Shown piece after piece: positions 15,770 to 23,342 of a stretch of DNA of 64,000 nucleotides. The position numbers were made by a program, and so were the translations under genes. Below the pieces are notes generated by a model, which ran no database searches, was not told where the DNA came from, and saw only the letters and a list, made by a program, of their open reading frames with translations. This stretch comes from Sphingobium boeckii. Its GTDB lineage: Bacteria > Pseudomonadota > Alphaproteobacteria > Sphingomonadales > Sphingomonadaceae. How positions within the stretch are numbered: the stretch's first letter is position 1; the number at the start of each line of letters is the position of its first letter. The stretch is from contig NZ_JACIJC010000002.1 of assembly GCF_014199215.1 (NCBI RefSeq), positions 620,001 to 684,000 on the forward strand, read 5' to 3'.

Positions 15770-16044
15770 TACGCAGCCTCCGGATCATCGCCGAGGATTG
15801 TCAGATGGCGCTCGACCCAAGAACTATCGATCATGGGGATGCCGAGCGACCGTGAGCGCGCAGCGGCCACCCGGAAAGCCTCCGAGTAATCCACGAAGAC
15901 GCCGCCGAAAATCACAGACTCATTTGCCAGAGTGATCTGCACCCGGAATTCGCCCGGCGTGTAAGGATTGTCCATCAGCGTGATCCGGTCGGGCGCAAAT
16001 TCCGGCCCCGTCTCGCCTGGGTGCATTGAAAACACTTCACCCAT
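15769..16044 (-). CDS. Small hypothetical protein, first of the overlapping stack
   Basis: 91 residues from ATG 16044, which has GGAGG 6 bp before it. A longer in-frame start at 16170, directly after the alpA stop, has no ribosome site. Its 'PGEFRVQITLANESVIFGGVFVDYSEAFRVAAARSRSLG' resembles, at lower similarity, the strand-loop-(D/T)YxEA-helix pattern of the two paralogues downstream. It leads the stack of small genes that runs into the primase-helicase. Confidence 0.6.
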   Translation of the reverse strand: MGEVFSMHPGETGPEFAPDRITLMDNPYTPGEFRVQITLANESVIFGGVFVDYSEAFRVAAARSRSLGIPMIDSSWVERHLTILGDDPEAA

Positions 16045-16170
16045 GATCGGCCTCCACAATATTTGCGCGAGCGATGCTGGCAGTGTATGAGAAGCGTGAC
16101 CCGGTGCCTCCAAGCAAAGGTCCGACGCCATCCCTAGCCGGATGGCGTTTTCGTTTGGGCGGGCCGACAT

Positions 16171-16371
16171 TCATGCGGCGACCGTTTGGGAGGTGCTGTT
16201 AACGACATGGGCCGCGACCCAAGCATCGAGGTCGGAAACGCGATAGCGCACCGCCTTACCCATTTTCAAAAAAGGCGGCCCCCCACCATAAATACGACGA
16301 TTGGTTAGGGTCTTTTTAGACAGCCCGAGCCGCTTAGCGGCTATCGCTGTATCGACAACAGTTTCGTCCAT
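16171..16371 (-). CDS. AlpA/MerR-like excisionase-type DNA-binding protein
   Basis: 66 residues from ATG 16371, with GAGG 7 bp before it (a TTG at 16386 is less likely). It has the HTH_17/AlpA pattern: 'DTAIAAKRLGLSKKTLTNRRIYGGGPPFLKMGKAVRYRVSDLDAWVAAH', i.e. winged helix with the conserved PPFxKxGxxVRYxxxDLDxW. Such proteins act as excisionases or activate integrase and replication genes in P4-like elements. It lies between the integrase and the replication stack, its usual place. Confidence 0.85.
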   Translation of the reverse strand: MDETVVDTAIAAKRLGLSKKTLTNRRIYGGGPPFLKMGKAVRYRVSDLDAWVAAHVVNSTSQTVAA

Positions 16372-16494
16372 CTTCTTGCCTCGCAATTATTGGCGACGGC
16401 AATCCAGATATCAGGTTTAATTTTGCTTTGTTCGACGTTCCACCAAGTTCCACTACCCTGCAGTCCCTTGACGGCCCCCTATGTGCTCGAAAGT

Positions 16495-17778
16495 CTAAGC
16501 ATTCGCTTGGACCGGCATCGGGATAACGTTTGTCGTATCTCCAGCTACAAGCGACCGCTCAATATGCACCGCCCAGGCATCGAGCGCGGCCCGCTTCTCA
16601 GCCTTCCAATCATGGCGCTGATAGACGCCGGCAATCCCCGACTTCGATCCGCTCAAGTGATTTAGCACAGCCTCGGTTACCTCAAACCGAACACCTAGAC
16701 GCTGCAGCCCAGTCGCGACCGTGCGGCGCAGATCGTGTAGTTTCCAATGCGGGACATCCTCGGCTTCCTCGCCGCGCTCCTTAGCCTCTTTCGCTCCTAT
16801 TTCTGCCATCGCCTTATCGATGCGGGTTTTCGCACGTGAATGCCCAGACACCGAAGTTTCGCCAGTTGTCGTGAACACGAAGCCACGCCGCGGCCATGTG
16901 TCGCCTTTTGCCATCCCATCCAGCTCGGCAATCGCCAGCGCGCTCAAGGGGCATTCATGGCCATCCTTGTTCTTGCTGCGGCTTCCAGGCAGCGACCACA
17001 TGGCACTGGCGCGGTCCAGTTCCTTCCAGTCCAAGCCGGACACTTCCTCGAGACGCTTGCCCGTCGAGATAAGCAACCGGATCAACGGGCCAAATGGATA
17101 ATCCATCTTCCCAGATGTAATCCACGCCAGTCTCAATTCTCCATCATCCAATACTCTATCGCGCGACTGCGGCAGGGGCGGCGCTTCCATCCCGGTCAAC
17201 GGAGATTCCTTTATGTCGCCCTCGCTAATTGCCCAATTAAACATGCGCCGAAGGAACGCGAACAGGTTGCGGCGGGTTGCGCCTCTCTTTTTGATCTTCT
17301 CTTGGTCAAGGACAGCGCGCATATCGGCGCGGGTTATGGTGTTGATCGGCTTGTCACCTAAAACCGGATTGGCATATCGCGTTAACGTCGCGAGCGCATC
17401 GGCGTGAGAGGCCGGCCACTTAATCTTCAAGCACTGTTCGGAAAACCGACTAAGGTAGACACGAAAGGCCAGATCGACCGCCTGGCGCTGCCTATCCCGC
17501 TTATCCTGAACGATATCCAATCCCTGCCCCACCAGCACCGCGAGGCGCTTTGCCTCCTTCCGCGCATCGTCAGGAGTCAGATTGCCGTGCTTGCCCATGG
17601 TGACGCGCTGGGTCCTGGCTCCGCGCCCGCCCAGTCGATACTGGAACACATAGGATTTGGCGCCTGCCGTGGTCACCTTGAGGCCAAAACCCTTCACCTC
17701 GTCGTCCCACAAAAATTGCTCAGACGCGCCCTTCGCCAGCGCATCGACTGACCGTTTTGTGATCCTACCAATTGCCAT
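16495..17778 (-). CDS. int: P4-type tyrosine integrase
   Basis: A 427-residue integrase with GGAGAG 7 bp before its ATG. The N-terminus (1-95) is the DUF4102/arm-binding domain typical of P4-like integrases (WDDEVKGFGLKVTTAGAKSYVFQYR). The catalytic domain has Arg242 (STGKRLEEV), HDLR (348-351) and the nucleophile Tyr386 (GVYQRHDW). All key residues are present, so it should be active. It is transcribed away from attR, 141 bp inside it, and integrates at the 3' end of tRNA-Thr(TGT). The GTAATCAC pair is directly upstream of its start. Confidence 0.95.
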   Translation of the reverse strand: MAIGRITKRSVDALAKGASEQFLWDDEVKGFGLKVTTAGAKSYVFQYRLGGRGARTQRVTMGKHGNLTPDDARKEAKRLAVLVGQGLDIVQDKRDRQRQAVDLAFRVYLSRFSEQCLKIKWPASHADALATLTRYANPVLGDKPINTITRADMRAVLDQEKIKKRGATRRNLFAFLRRMFNWAISEGDIKESPLTGMEAPPLPQSRDRVLDDGELRLAWITSGKMDYPFGPLIRLLISTGKRLEEVSGLDWKELDRASAMWSLPGSRSKNKDGHECPLSALAIAELDGMAKGDTWPRRGFVFTTTGETSVSGHSRAKTRIDKAMAEIGAKEAKERGEEAEDVPHWKLHDLRRTVATGLQRLGVRFEVTEAVLNHLSGSKSGIAGVYQRHDWKAEKRAALDAWAVHIERSLVAGDTTNVIPMPVQANA

Positions 17779-17792
17779 TTTACCGCTCTCCA

Positions 17793-17811
17793 GTAATCAC
17801 GCAGTAATCAC
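17793..17811 (+). promoter_or_regulatory. GTAATCAC-N3-GTAATCAC repeat near attR and integrase start
   Basis: Two perfect GTAATCAC octamers 3 bp apart, 15 bp upstream of the integrase ATG and 108 bp inside attR, in the same orientation as the copy near attL. Arm-type integrase sites or an integrase operator would both fit. Confidence 0.55.
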
Positions 17812-17919
17812 CGTAGCGGGTATCAGGGGGAACATCAAGGTAACTGGGGGTACGACTCATCTAGGCTTTCAGCCAGTTATCGCCGACACATCGGCAGAAA
17901 CGCTTAGGCATACCGTCTA

Positions 17920-17966
17920 ATTTGTAATCAGTAGGTCATCCGTTCGAGTCGGATAGGCGGCACCAT
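17920..17966 (+). repeat. attR: 47-bp direct repeat of the tRNA-Thr 3' half
   Basis: Identical to 2612-2658. It contains only the 3' half of the tRNA and is not a functional gene. It marks the right boundary of the element. Confidence 0.95.
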
Positions 17967-18309
17967 GTTTTCAGTGACTTAGCCTTCGGATGGGTTAGTC
18001 GATGGAAAGCCAGGTAGCAAATAGGTATCGCCGCACTGCTGTTAAGGGTACCACCCTTTGCAGGTATCAGATTTCCGCTCTATCCCTCATAGTCGGCCAA
18101 AATAGCGAATATAATTTTTGCCGTTTTTTGGCCGCTATGCAGGTTGCGGTGTGTAAGGAGTAGACACGGGGCCGACATAGAGAGATCGGACGCTGCTGCC
18201 ATCGTACACGGCCTCACGCACATCGGAGCTCTTGAGGTCCGCCAACGACGGATTTAAAGATGGATTTGCTGAGACGAACAGTGGGATCCAGGCAACGGTT
18301 ACCGCTTGG
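17967..18309. other. Gap right of attR; possible gene remnant
   Basis: The first 20 bp after attR resemble the sequence after the third tRNA copy at 37410 (TTTTCA-x-TGACTTA). A minus-strand frame of about 55 codons (18143-18298), with no start codon, ends '...SLYVGPVSTPYTPQPA'; it may be the 3' remnant of a gene but I do not recognise it. Nothing else is seen. Confidence 0.35.
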
Positions 18310-18732
18310 TTAAAACGTTATTGGAGACGCAATGATCCCGGGGGGAAGGTGAAGCGAGGCGGTGCGGAACAAATTCTGCTCCGGATCACGCAGGACCGCC
18401 TGCCATTGACCATAATAGGTCACGAAAGGCGCTTTTACCAATGTTCCGTTGAGCGTCCCGACACGCGCGGCTGTGGCGTCAACCTCTTCAAAACAAGGCA
18501 TTTCGATGGTCGGAAACCCACCATCCCCGGGCACCCCAACGGACGCGTCTTCCAAGTTCAAAAGCGTGCGTGCCATGGGTGCGTGAAAGCCGAACAACAA
18601 ATTGTCGGCTTGGAGGGCCCGAAATATCGGACTGCGATAGCGCGTGGCTTCCTGCCAGCCGAACATAGCCTGATAAAAAGACAGTTGGGCATCAATGTCG
18701 CGGCAGAGAATTGTGTATATGACATTCATCAT
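18310..18732 (-). CDS. VOC-family (glyoxalase/bleomycin-resistance-like) protein
   Basis: 140 residues in two beta-alpha-beta-beta-beta modules: 'VIYTILCRDIDAQLSFYQAMFGW...RALQADNLLFGFHA' and 'PTIEMPCFEEVDATAARVGTLNGTLVKAPFVTYYGQWQAVLRDPEQNLF'. VOC proteins are metal-dependent lyases, isomerases, dioxygenases or simple binding proteins. The first module lacks an obvious metal-binding His. It starts 6 bp after the oxygenase stop and is the last gene of the 26.6-18.3 kb block, so it probably acts on a pathway intermediate. Substrate is unknown. Confidence 0.75.
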   Translation of the reverse strand: MMNVIYTILCRDIDAQLSFYQAMFGWQEATRYRSPIFRALQADNLLFGFHAPMARTLLNLEDASVGVPGDGGFPTIEMPCFEEVDATAARVGTLNGTLVKAPFVTYYGQWQAVLRDPEQNLFRTASLHLPPGIIASPITF

Positions 18733-18738
18733 CGCGGC

Positions 18739-19686
18739 TCAGCCATAGGTCTTCTGTACCATCGCGACCATATGCTCGCCGACCGTACAGGGTGGGAGGA
18801 GCGGCGGGCGATCGGCACTTTGCGCGCCGGGAATGGGTTCGATGAACGCCTCAAAATCGAGATCTGTGAAAAACACGACGGACTGTCGATTGCGTCGGCC
18901 CGCGCTCTTATTGATGACGCGATGAAAGTTTGAGTGGTAAAGGCCGTTTGTCCACCGTGGAATCATATCGCCCAGATTGACGACGAAGGTTCCATCAACA
19001 GGGTCGGCCGACACCCAACTGCCGTCCCGCATCTGGATTTCTAGGCCGCCATTCGCATCTTGGGCGAGAATAGTAATCGCGCCCCAATCCGTGTGTTTGC
19101 CCGCGCCAAAGGTGCGGGAGTCGGCCTTGGCGGAATGCGGCGGGTACCACAGAAGACGGAGTGTGTCGGAAGGATGGACGTTGAGCTTTTGGAAATAATC
19201 TTCGGAAAGCTCCAGAGAAAGCGCCAGTAGCTGAAGCAACGTTCGGGACAAGTCGTTTACACTCTCCATATAAAGTTCGCAGGTTTCCCGGAAGTCGGAA
19301 ACCCCCTCTGGCCACAGGTTTTGACCATAAGATGAGTATCCTTTTAGGACATACGGATGGTCGGCTGCACATTCCCAACCGCACTGATAGCTTTCCTTAA
19401 TATCGTCGTGCGCGGCGGCATCCAATGTTTGGCTGCCGATCGTCCCATAGCCCCGCATCGCACCATCCGGCCGTGACGAGACGGCTTGCTTGACGTCAGT
19501 CGGTGACTGGAAGAATTGCTTAGCGACAGCAAACTGCCGACGCACTAATTCTGCGGAAATTCCATGTCCGCTCACGTAGAAGAAACCGCATGTTTCCGCG
19601 GCCGCGCGGATCTGTTCCGCGACTACGTGCCTCCGTGGTTCGTCGGGTGCGAGGGAATCGGTCAGATCAATCAAGGGAATGGTCAA
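18739..19686 (-). CDS. Isopenicillin-N-synthase-like Fe(II)/2OG-type oxygenase
   Basis: 315 residues from a TTG start (the paralogue at 40577 also begins at TTG and aligns from the first residue). The DIOX_N region 'IPLIDLTDSL...CGFFYVSGHGI' is followed by the double-stranded beta-helix core with the iron triad His198, Asp200 (KHTDWG) and His255 (NFHRVIN), and the RxS motif (Arg267-Gln-Ser269) that binds 2-oxoglutarate in most members. Enzymes of this family hydroxylate, demethylate or open rings. It sits between the deaminase-like gene and the VOC gene in the same direction. The true substrate is unknown. Confidence 0.85.
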   Translation of the reverse strand: MTIPLIDLTDSLAPDEPRRHVVAEQIRAAAETCGFFYVSGHGISAELVRRQFAVAKQFFQSPTDVKQAVSSRPDGAMRGYGTIGSQTLDAAAHDDIKESYQCGWECAADHPYVLKGYSSYGQNLWPEGVSDFRETCELYMESVNDLSRTLLQLLALSLELSEDYFQKLNVHPSDTLRLLWYPPHSAKADSRTFGAGKHTDWGAITILAQDANGGLEIQMRDGSWVSADPVDGTFVVNLGDMIPRWTNGLYHSNFHRVINKSAGRRNRQSVVFFTDLDFEAFIEPIPGAQSADRPPLLPPCTVGEHMVAMVQKTYG

Positions 19687-19918
19687 TGGCTGTCTCGTGT
19701 TGAGGTTAAGTATGTGGGCAGCTTCATTCGATGTGATCGTTCAACGCGCAAATCATGCTTCGACAACTGATCGGCGTAGAAAAATTCTGCTTCCGGTCTT
19801 TCAAACTCTATATTTTTCTGGTCCGGAATGAATGTCGATCAGTGCCATGTCCGAATTGTAGAAATCTCGAATTTGGGTCCACCCAACACGACAAGATCTT
19901 GCGCGATACTGGCGATCA

Positions 19919-20986
19919 TCACATTCCCTTGGTCGTTCGAGGATCGGCGAGCGTGCCCTCTGCCTCCGCTCGCCATTGTGCCAAACGCCTGTCTCGATCG
20001 GCTCCCTCGATCCACGCCATTTCCAACGACATCATTGCCAGATCCATCATGTCCTGCCGTGTCCATGAAAAGGCTTGTTGGCCCAGAACATATTCCTGGG
20101 CCAGATCCGTTTGAAAAAACGCTGGATCGTCCGTGCCAAGGCAGGTGTTGAGGCCAGCGCGCCGGAATTCATCGACCGGATGATGGAATGGAGAAGGAAA
20201 AAGGCCGGGAGCCATGAAACAATTGGCGGTGATCGCAGACGTGATACCTATTCCGGCTTCCCGGTATTGAGCGATCAGGCCTGGCTGGCCCTGAAGGTCG
20301 CAGGCGTGATCAGCACGGTCCAGCGGCAAGTCCAGTCCATCCATGACATCTTGCGGCGTGCAGATGTGGCACGTGGTGCTAAAACCTTCCTTCTTCGCAA
20401 ATTCCAAAGCGGGTGCGAACAGCCGCACCGGATGAACGAACGCGCCATCGTTCCCGATGCCGACAACGGGCACTCCCGCATCCCTGGCGGCCATAGCCTC
20501 GACGATCACATCCATGGCAACGGCTGGGTCATCGGCACGATCGGTTTCCAGAATGATCCCACCGCTCAGACCGTTATGCCGCTTCATCTCGTCGAAGGCG
20601 CGGCCCATGGCTCTCAGTGCTTTGGCGACGGGAACGGGGCTATGCCGCAGTTCTCCCGGAGTGGTCATCATCTCGATATGGCGACAGCCGCAACGCACAG
20701 CGTCCTGCAACGCGTGGATCGTGGCGGCCTCGAACATGTCCTCCGTGACCAATGCAGCAGCAATGTCTCGCAAGCCCGAGAAGAACCCGTCCGCATTGAC
20801 ATAGTCCTTCGCAACCCTGTCATAAGCGCTTTGCGTGGCGGGAAAGGTATGGCGTAGGGAGCCGAGAAAATGCATATGCAATTCCGCCTTCGGCAGACGA
20901 CGCGCGAGGATCTGCATGGCAACGGCCTCAGCCAGTGGCCCCGTCTCCGCCTGCTCGATGCTCCATTCCTTGACCATGTCGTTCAT
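19919..20986 (-). CDS. Adenosine-deaminase-superfamily amidohydrolase, atypical
   Basis: 355 residues with AGAAGGA 6 bp before the ATG. Metal ligands of the ADA family are present: HxH (His37, His39 in AELHMHFLGSL), His207 (STTCHICTP), His227 (DRADHACDL) and Asp286-Asp287 (GTDDPAFF). The catalytic glutamate of the ADA 'HAGE' motif is replaced by Thr210 (HICT), and the paralogue at 43936 also has Thr (HLDT). True adenosine deaminases use that glutamate to protonate N1 of the purine, so the activity is probably not adenosine deamination. Context with an oxygenase and sugar dehydrogenase suggests a catabolic hydrolase on an N-containing compound. Confidence 0.75.
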   Translation of the reverse strand: MNDMVKEWSIEQAETGPLAEAVAMQILARRLPKAELHMHFLGSLRHTFPATQSAYDRVAKDYVNADGFFSGLRDIAAALVTEDMFEAATIHALQDAVRCGCRHIEMMTTPGELRHSPVPVAKALRAMGRAFDEMKRHNGLSGGIILETDRADDPAVAMDVIVEAMAARDAGVPVVGIGNDGAFVHPVRLFAPALEFAKKEGFSTTCHICTPQDVMDGLDLPLDRADHACDLQGQPGLIAQYREAGIGITSAITANCFMAPGLFPSPFHHPVDEFRRAGLNTCLGTDDPAFFQTDLAQEYVLGQQAFSWTRQDMMDLAMMSLEMAWIEGADRDRRLAQWRAEAEGTLADPRTTKGM

Positions 20987-21039
20987 GCTGTTTCCTTCTG
21001 AAGATTTTGGCCACGATATTGCTCGCTTGAGCAGGAACT

Positions 21040-22755
21040 CTAGATTTGCCCTGCCTTGAGAAACTCAACCGCGTGGTGCGCTGCTCGAGCGGACAAGGCC
21101 ATGTAGGTCAGCGACGGATTCTGGCATCCGCTTGAGGCCATCGCCGAGCCATCCGTGATAAACAGGTTCGGGACGTCGTGCGCCTGATTGTAGCGATTGA
21201 GGACCGATTTGCGCGGATCCTTGCCCATACAAGCCGTTCCCATCTCGTGGATGCCCATGCCCGCGGGGCCGAGTTCGCCGGGAGAGGGAGCCGGCTGCCC
21301 CGGCAGCAGCTGAGAAGGCACTATAGTCGCCCCGGAAGCCCGCAACATCGCTTCGGCATCTTCGTCGATCTGCTTCGCCATCTTCCGTTCATTCTCGCCG
21401 TGGGTAATGTCGATATGCGCAATCGGCATGCCCCACTGGTCGGTCCGGGTGGCGTGCAGCGTTACCCGATTGCTGGGATTGGGCAGCATCTCGCCGAAGG
21501 AATAGAGATTGATGGTCCAGGGCGGGAGCTTGCGAATAGACTCCTTGAAGTCCGCGCCTGTCCCTTTTGCGAGGGCAACGGCTTCGCGCCATCCGCCGCG
21601 AGTGATGCTGCCTTGATACAGATAGCCACGCAAAAAATCCCCGTCTTCGGAGATATTACGGTAGCGCGGAATGCAAATGCCGGTGGGACGTCGACCGTAA
21701 TAGGTTCTATCCAGAAAGCCGGGATAGATGCCCGTGGTGCCCTGGGTTCCAATATGATCCATAAGGTTCCGGCCCACTTGGTCGGACGAGTTCGCAAGGC
21801 CGTTCGGATTGTCGCCTGACCGTGAATTCAGCAGGATCTGAGTTGTCGGGATCGTCGATGCGCACAGGAACACGATCTTCGCGTCATAACTGCGATGCGC
21901 CTTGGTATGGGCATCGATTACCCGCACCCCCGTCGCCTTGCCGATCTTGGCATCATAGATGACGCTGTGGACGATCGCATCGGTCACGATGGTCAAATTC
22001 CCGGTACGCTCGGCCGCCGGTAGCGAGGAACTGAGACTGCAGTGATAGGCACCGAACGTGCAGCCCCGCTCGCACAGCGAACGATACTGGCAGGGGTTGC
22101 GGCCCAATTCGATGTGGTGCGGTTTGGCTTCGGAAAGGTGCGCGCAGCGTCCGGGGATGACGTGGCGGCCCGGAAATGCCTTGGCCATCTGCGCCTGGAA
22201 ATCCCTTTCGGCATCGTTGAGCGCCATCGGGGGTAGAAAATTGCCATCCGGCAGTTGATCCAGTCCCTCTTTCGACCCCGAAACGCCGATAAAGTTCTCG
22301 ATATGATCGTACCATGGCGCAATATCGACATAGCGGATCGGCCAATCCGATCCATGCCCGTCCTTCGCATTGGCCGCGAAGTCCACTTCGCCCATGCGGT
22401 ATGTCTGGCGCCCCCACATAATCGAGCGGCCGCCGAGATGATAACCGCGGATCCAGAGAAACGGCTTGTTCTCCGGCGTGGAATAGGGATGCTCGGAATC
22501 CTTGACCCAATAATGCTTGGTCGCCGAGTTCACCGCGTAGCACAGACTCTGAATGGGATAGTCGCGCGCCAGTTCCTCTTGCGGGATCATGTTGCCCGTC
22601 GGCAGATCCCACGGCATCATCGAATCGGTATAGTCAGTGCCGTGCTCGAGCTTGCGCCCGCGCTCGATCACCAAGGTTTTAAGGCCGCGTTCACACAGTT
22701 CCTTTGCGGCGATTGCGCCGCTCATCCCGGAACCGACTACGATTGCATCGAACAT
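21040..22755 (-). CDS. GMC oxidoreductase, glucoside-3-dehydrogenase-like
   Basis: 571 residues from ATG 22755 (AAAGGGAG ribosome site). The FAD-binding GxGxxG motif is 'IVVGSGMSGAIAAKELCERG'; further motifs are 'GYHLGGRSIMWGRQ', a cysteine-rich stretch 'NPCQYRSLCERGCTFG', and the C-terminal 'HEMGTACMGKDPRKSVLN...LFITDGSAMASSGCQNPSLTYMALSARAA' with a catalytic His/Asn pair. This matches the large subunit of FAD glucoside 3-dehydrogenases, which oxidise sugar C3 to a ketone and pass electrons to a cytochrome. The small-subunit gene directly precedes it. The paralogue at 48817 is strongly similar throughout. Confidence 0.85.
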   Translation of the reverse strand: MFDAIVVGSGMSGAIAAKELCERGLKTLVIERGRKLEHGTDYTDSMMPWDLPTGNMIPQEELARDYPIQSLCYAVNSATKHYWVKDSEHPYSTPENKPFLWIRGYHLGGRSIMWGRQTYRMGEVDFAANAKDGHGSDWPIRYVDIAPWYDHIENFIGVSGSKEGLDQLPDGNFLPPMALNDAERDFQAQMAKAFPGRHVIPGRCAHLSEAKPHHIELGRNPCQYRSLCERGCTFGAYHCSLSSSLPAAERTGNLTIVTDAIVHSVIYDAKIGKATGVRVIDAHTKAHRSYDAKIVFLCASTIPTTQILLNSRSGDNPNGLANSSDQVGRNLMDHIGTQGTTGIYPGFLDRTYYGRRPTGICIPRYRNISEDGDFLRGYLYQGSITRGGWREAVALAKGTGADFKESIRKLPPWTINLYSFGEMLPNPSNRVTLHATRTDQWGMPIAHIDITHGENERKMAKQIDEDAEAMLRASGATIVPSQLLPGQPAPSPGELGPAGMGIHEMGTACMGKDPRKSVLNRYNQAHDVPNLFITDGSAMASSGCQNPSLTYMALSARAAHHAVEFLKAGQI

Positions 22756-22778
22756 TTGTAGCTCCCTTTGCGCTGCGA

Positions 22779-23330
22779 TCAAGCGCCGCCCTGCGTGCGA
22801 GTTTCAGGAGTGACCGGCAGCGACGGATCCCATCGGCCCGGAACATGTTCATAGCGCAGCTCTGCGGTAGAGCCGGGTTCGGACATGTAATATAACGAGA
22901 CGATCAGCATCTTGATGGTCGCGAATATGGGGGTGTTTTTCGCGCCTCCCTCATCGAACATAGCTAGAACCGATTGGCGTCGCGCATCGTCCAGGTCAGC
23001 AAAGCCCCGACCCCTGCTCGATCGCGCGGCACTGTTGATCTCCGCGAGCCCATCGAGCAGTTGGGTGCGGGATTGGGGCGAGGCCCATTTGTCCAGCAGT
23101 TCCTCAAACAGCGCAGGCACTTTCGCATCGACAGCGCCGGGCGTGTCCGTCCTCGGGATGATGGCATCAGACAGAGCGATCACCAGAGCGCGGCTTAAAG
23201 GGCCGAGGGTGGCAACGCCTGGCGTATCTGCAGATGCCGCTGACACAGCACTCGGCACAATCGCCATTCCCACGAGCAGCATCGCGCTCTGGATCAACTG
23301 CCTTCGGTCAAGCACCGCGCGGTCTTTCAT
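22779..23330 (-). CDS. Gluconate-2-dehydrogenase subunit-3-family small subunit
   Basis: 183 residues with AGGAGGG before the ATG. The N-terminus has a Tat-like signal (DRRQLIQSAMLLVGMAIVPSAVSA). The body matches the subunit-3 family: 'SDAIIPRTDTPGAVDAKVPALFEELLDKWAS', 'YYMSEPGSTAELRYEHVPGRWDPSLPV'. These proteins partner GMC dehydrogenases and are needed for their export and folding; the FAD subunit itself has no signal and probably travels with it. It lies immediately upstream of the GMC gene (23-bp gap), as in other glucoside-3-dehydrogenase operons. Confidence 0.85.
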   Translation of the reverse strand: MKDRAVLDRRQLIQSAMLLVGMAIVPSAVSAASADTPGVATLGPLSRALVIALSDAIIPRTDTPGAVDAKVPALFEELLDKWASPQSRTQLLDGLAEINSAARSSRGRGFADLDDARRQSVLAMFDEGGAKNTPIFATIKMLIVSLYYMSEPGSTAELRYEHVPGRWDPSLPVTPETRTQGGA

Positions 23331-23342
23331 GTCTGCGCCCTC

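Larger units (their letters stand above)
2612..17966. mobile_element. 15.3-kb tRNA-Thr-integrated phage-satellite-like element
   Basis: The element is bounded by a perfect 47-bp direct repeat of the tRNA-Thr 3' half (2612-2658 and 17920-17966). A tyrosine integrase lies just inside the right end, with an AlpA-like excisionase next to it. The right arm (minus strand) carries replication genes and two T7-like virion core proteins; the left arm (plus strand) carries small unknown genes, and the two arms converge near 8.9 kb. The first 1.5 kb is visibly more AT-rich than the chromosome. I find no terminase, portal, capsid or tail genes, so it is either a satellite relying on a helper phage or a reduced prophage. 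Boundaries are secure; the biological class is inference. Confidence 0.85.
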
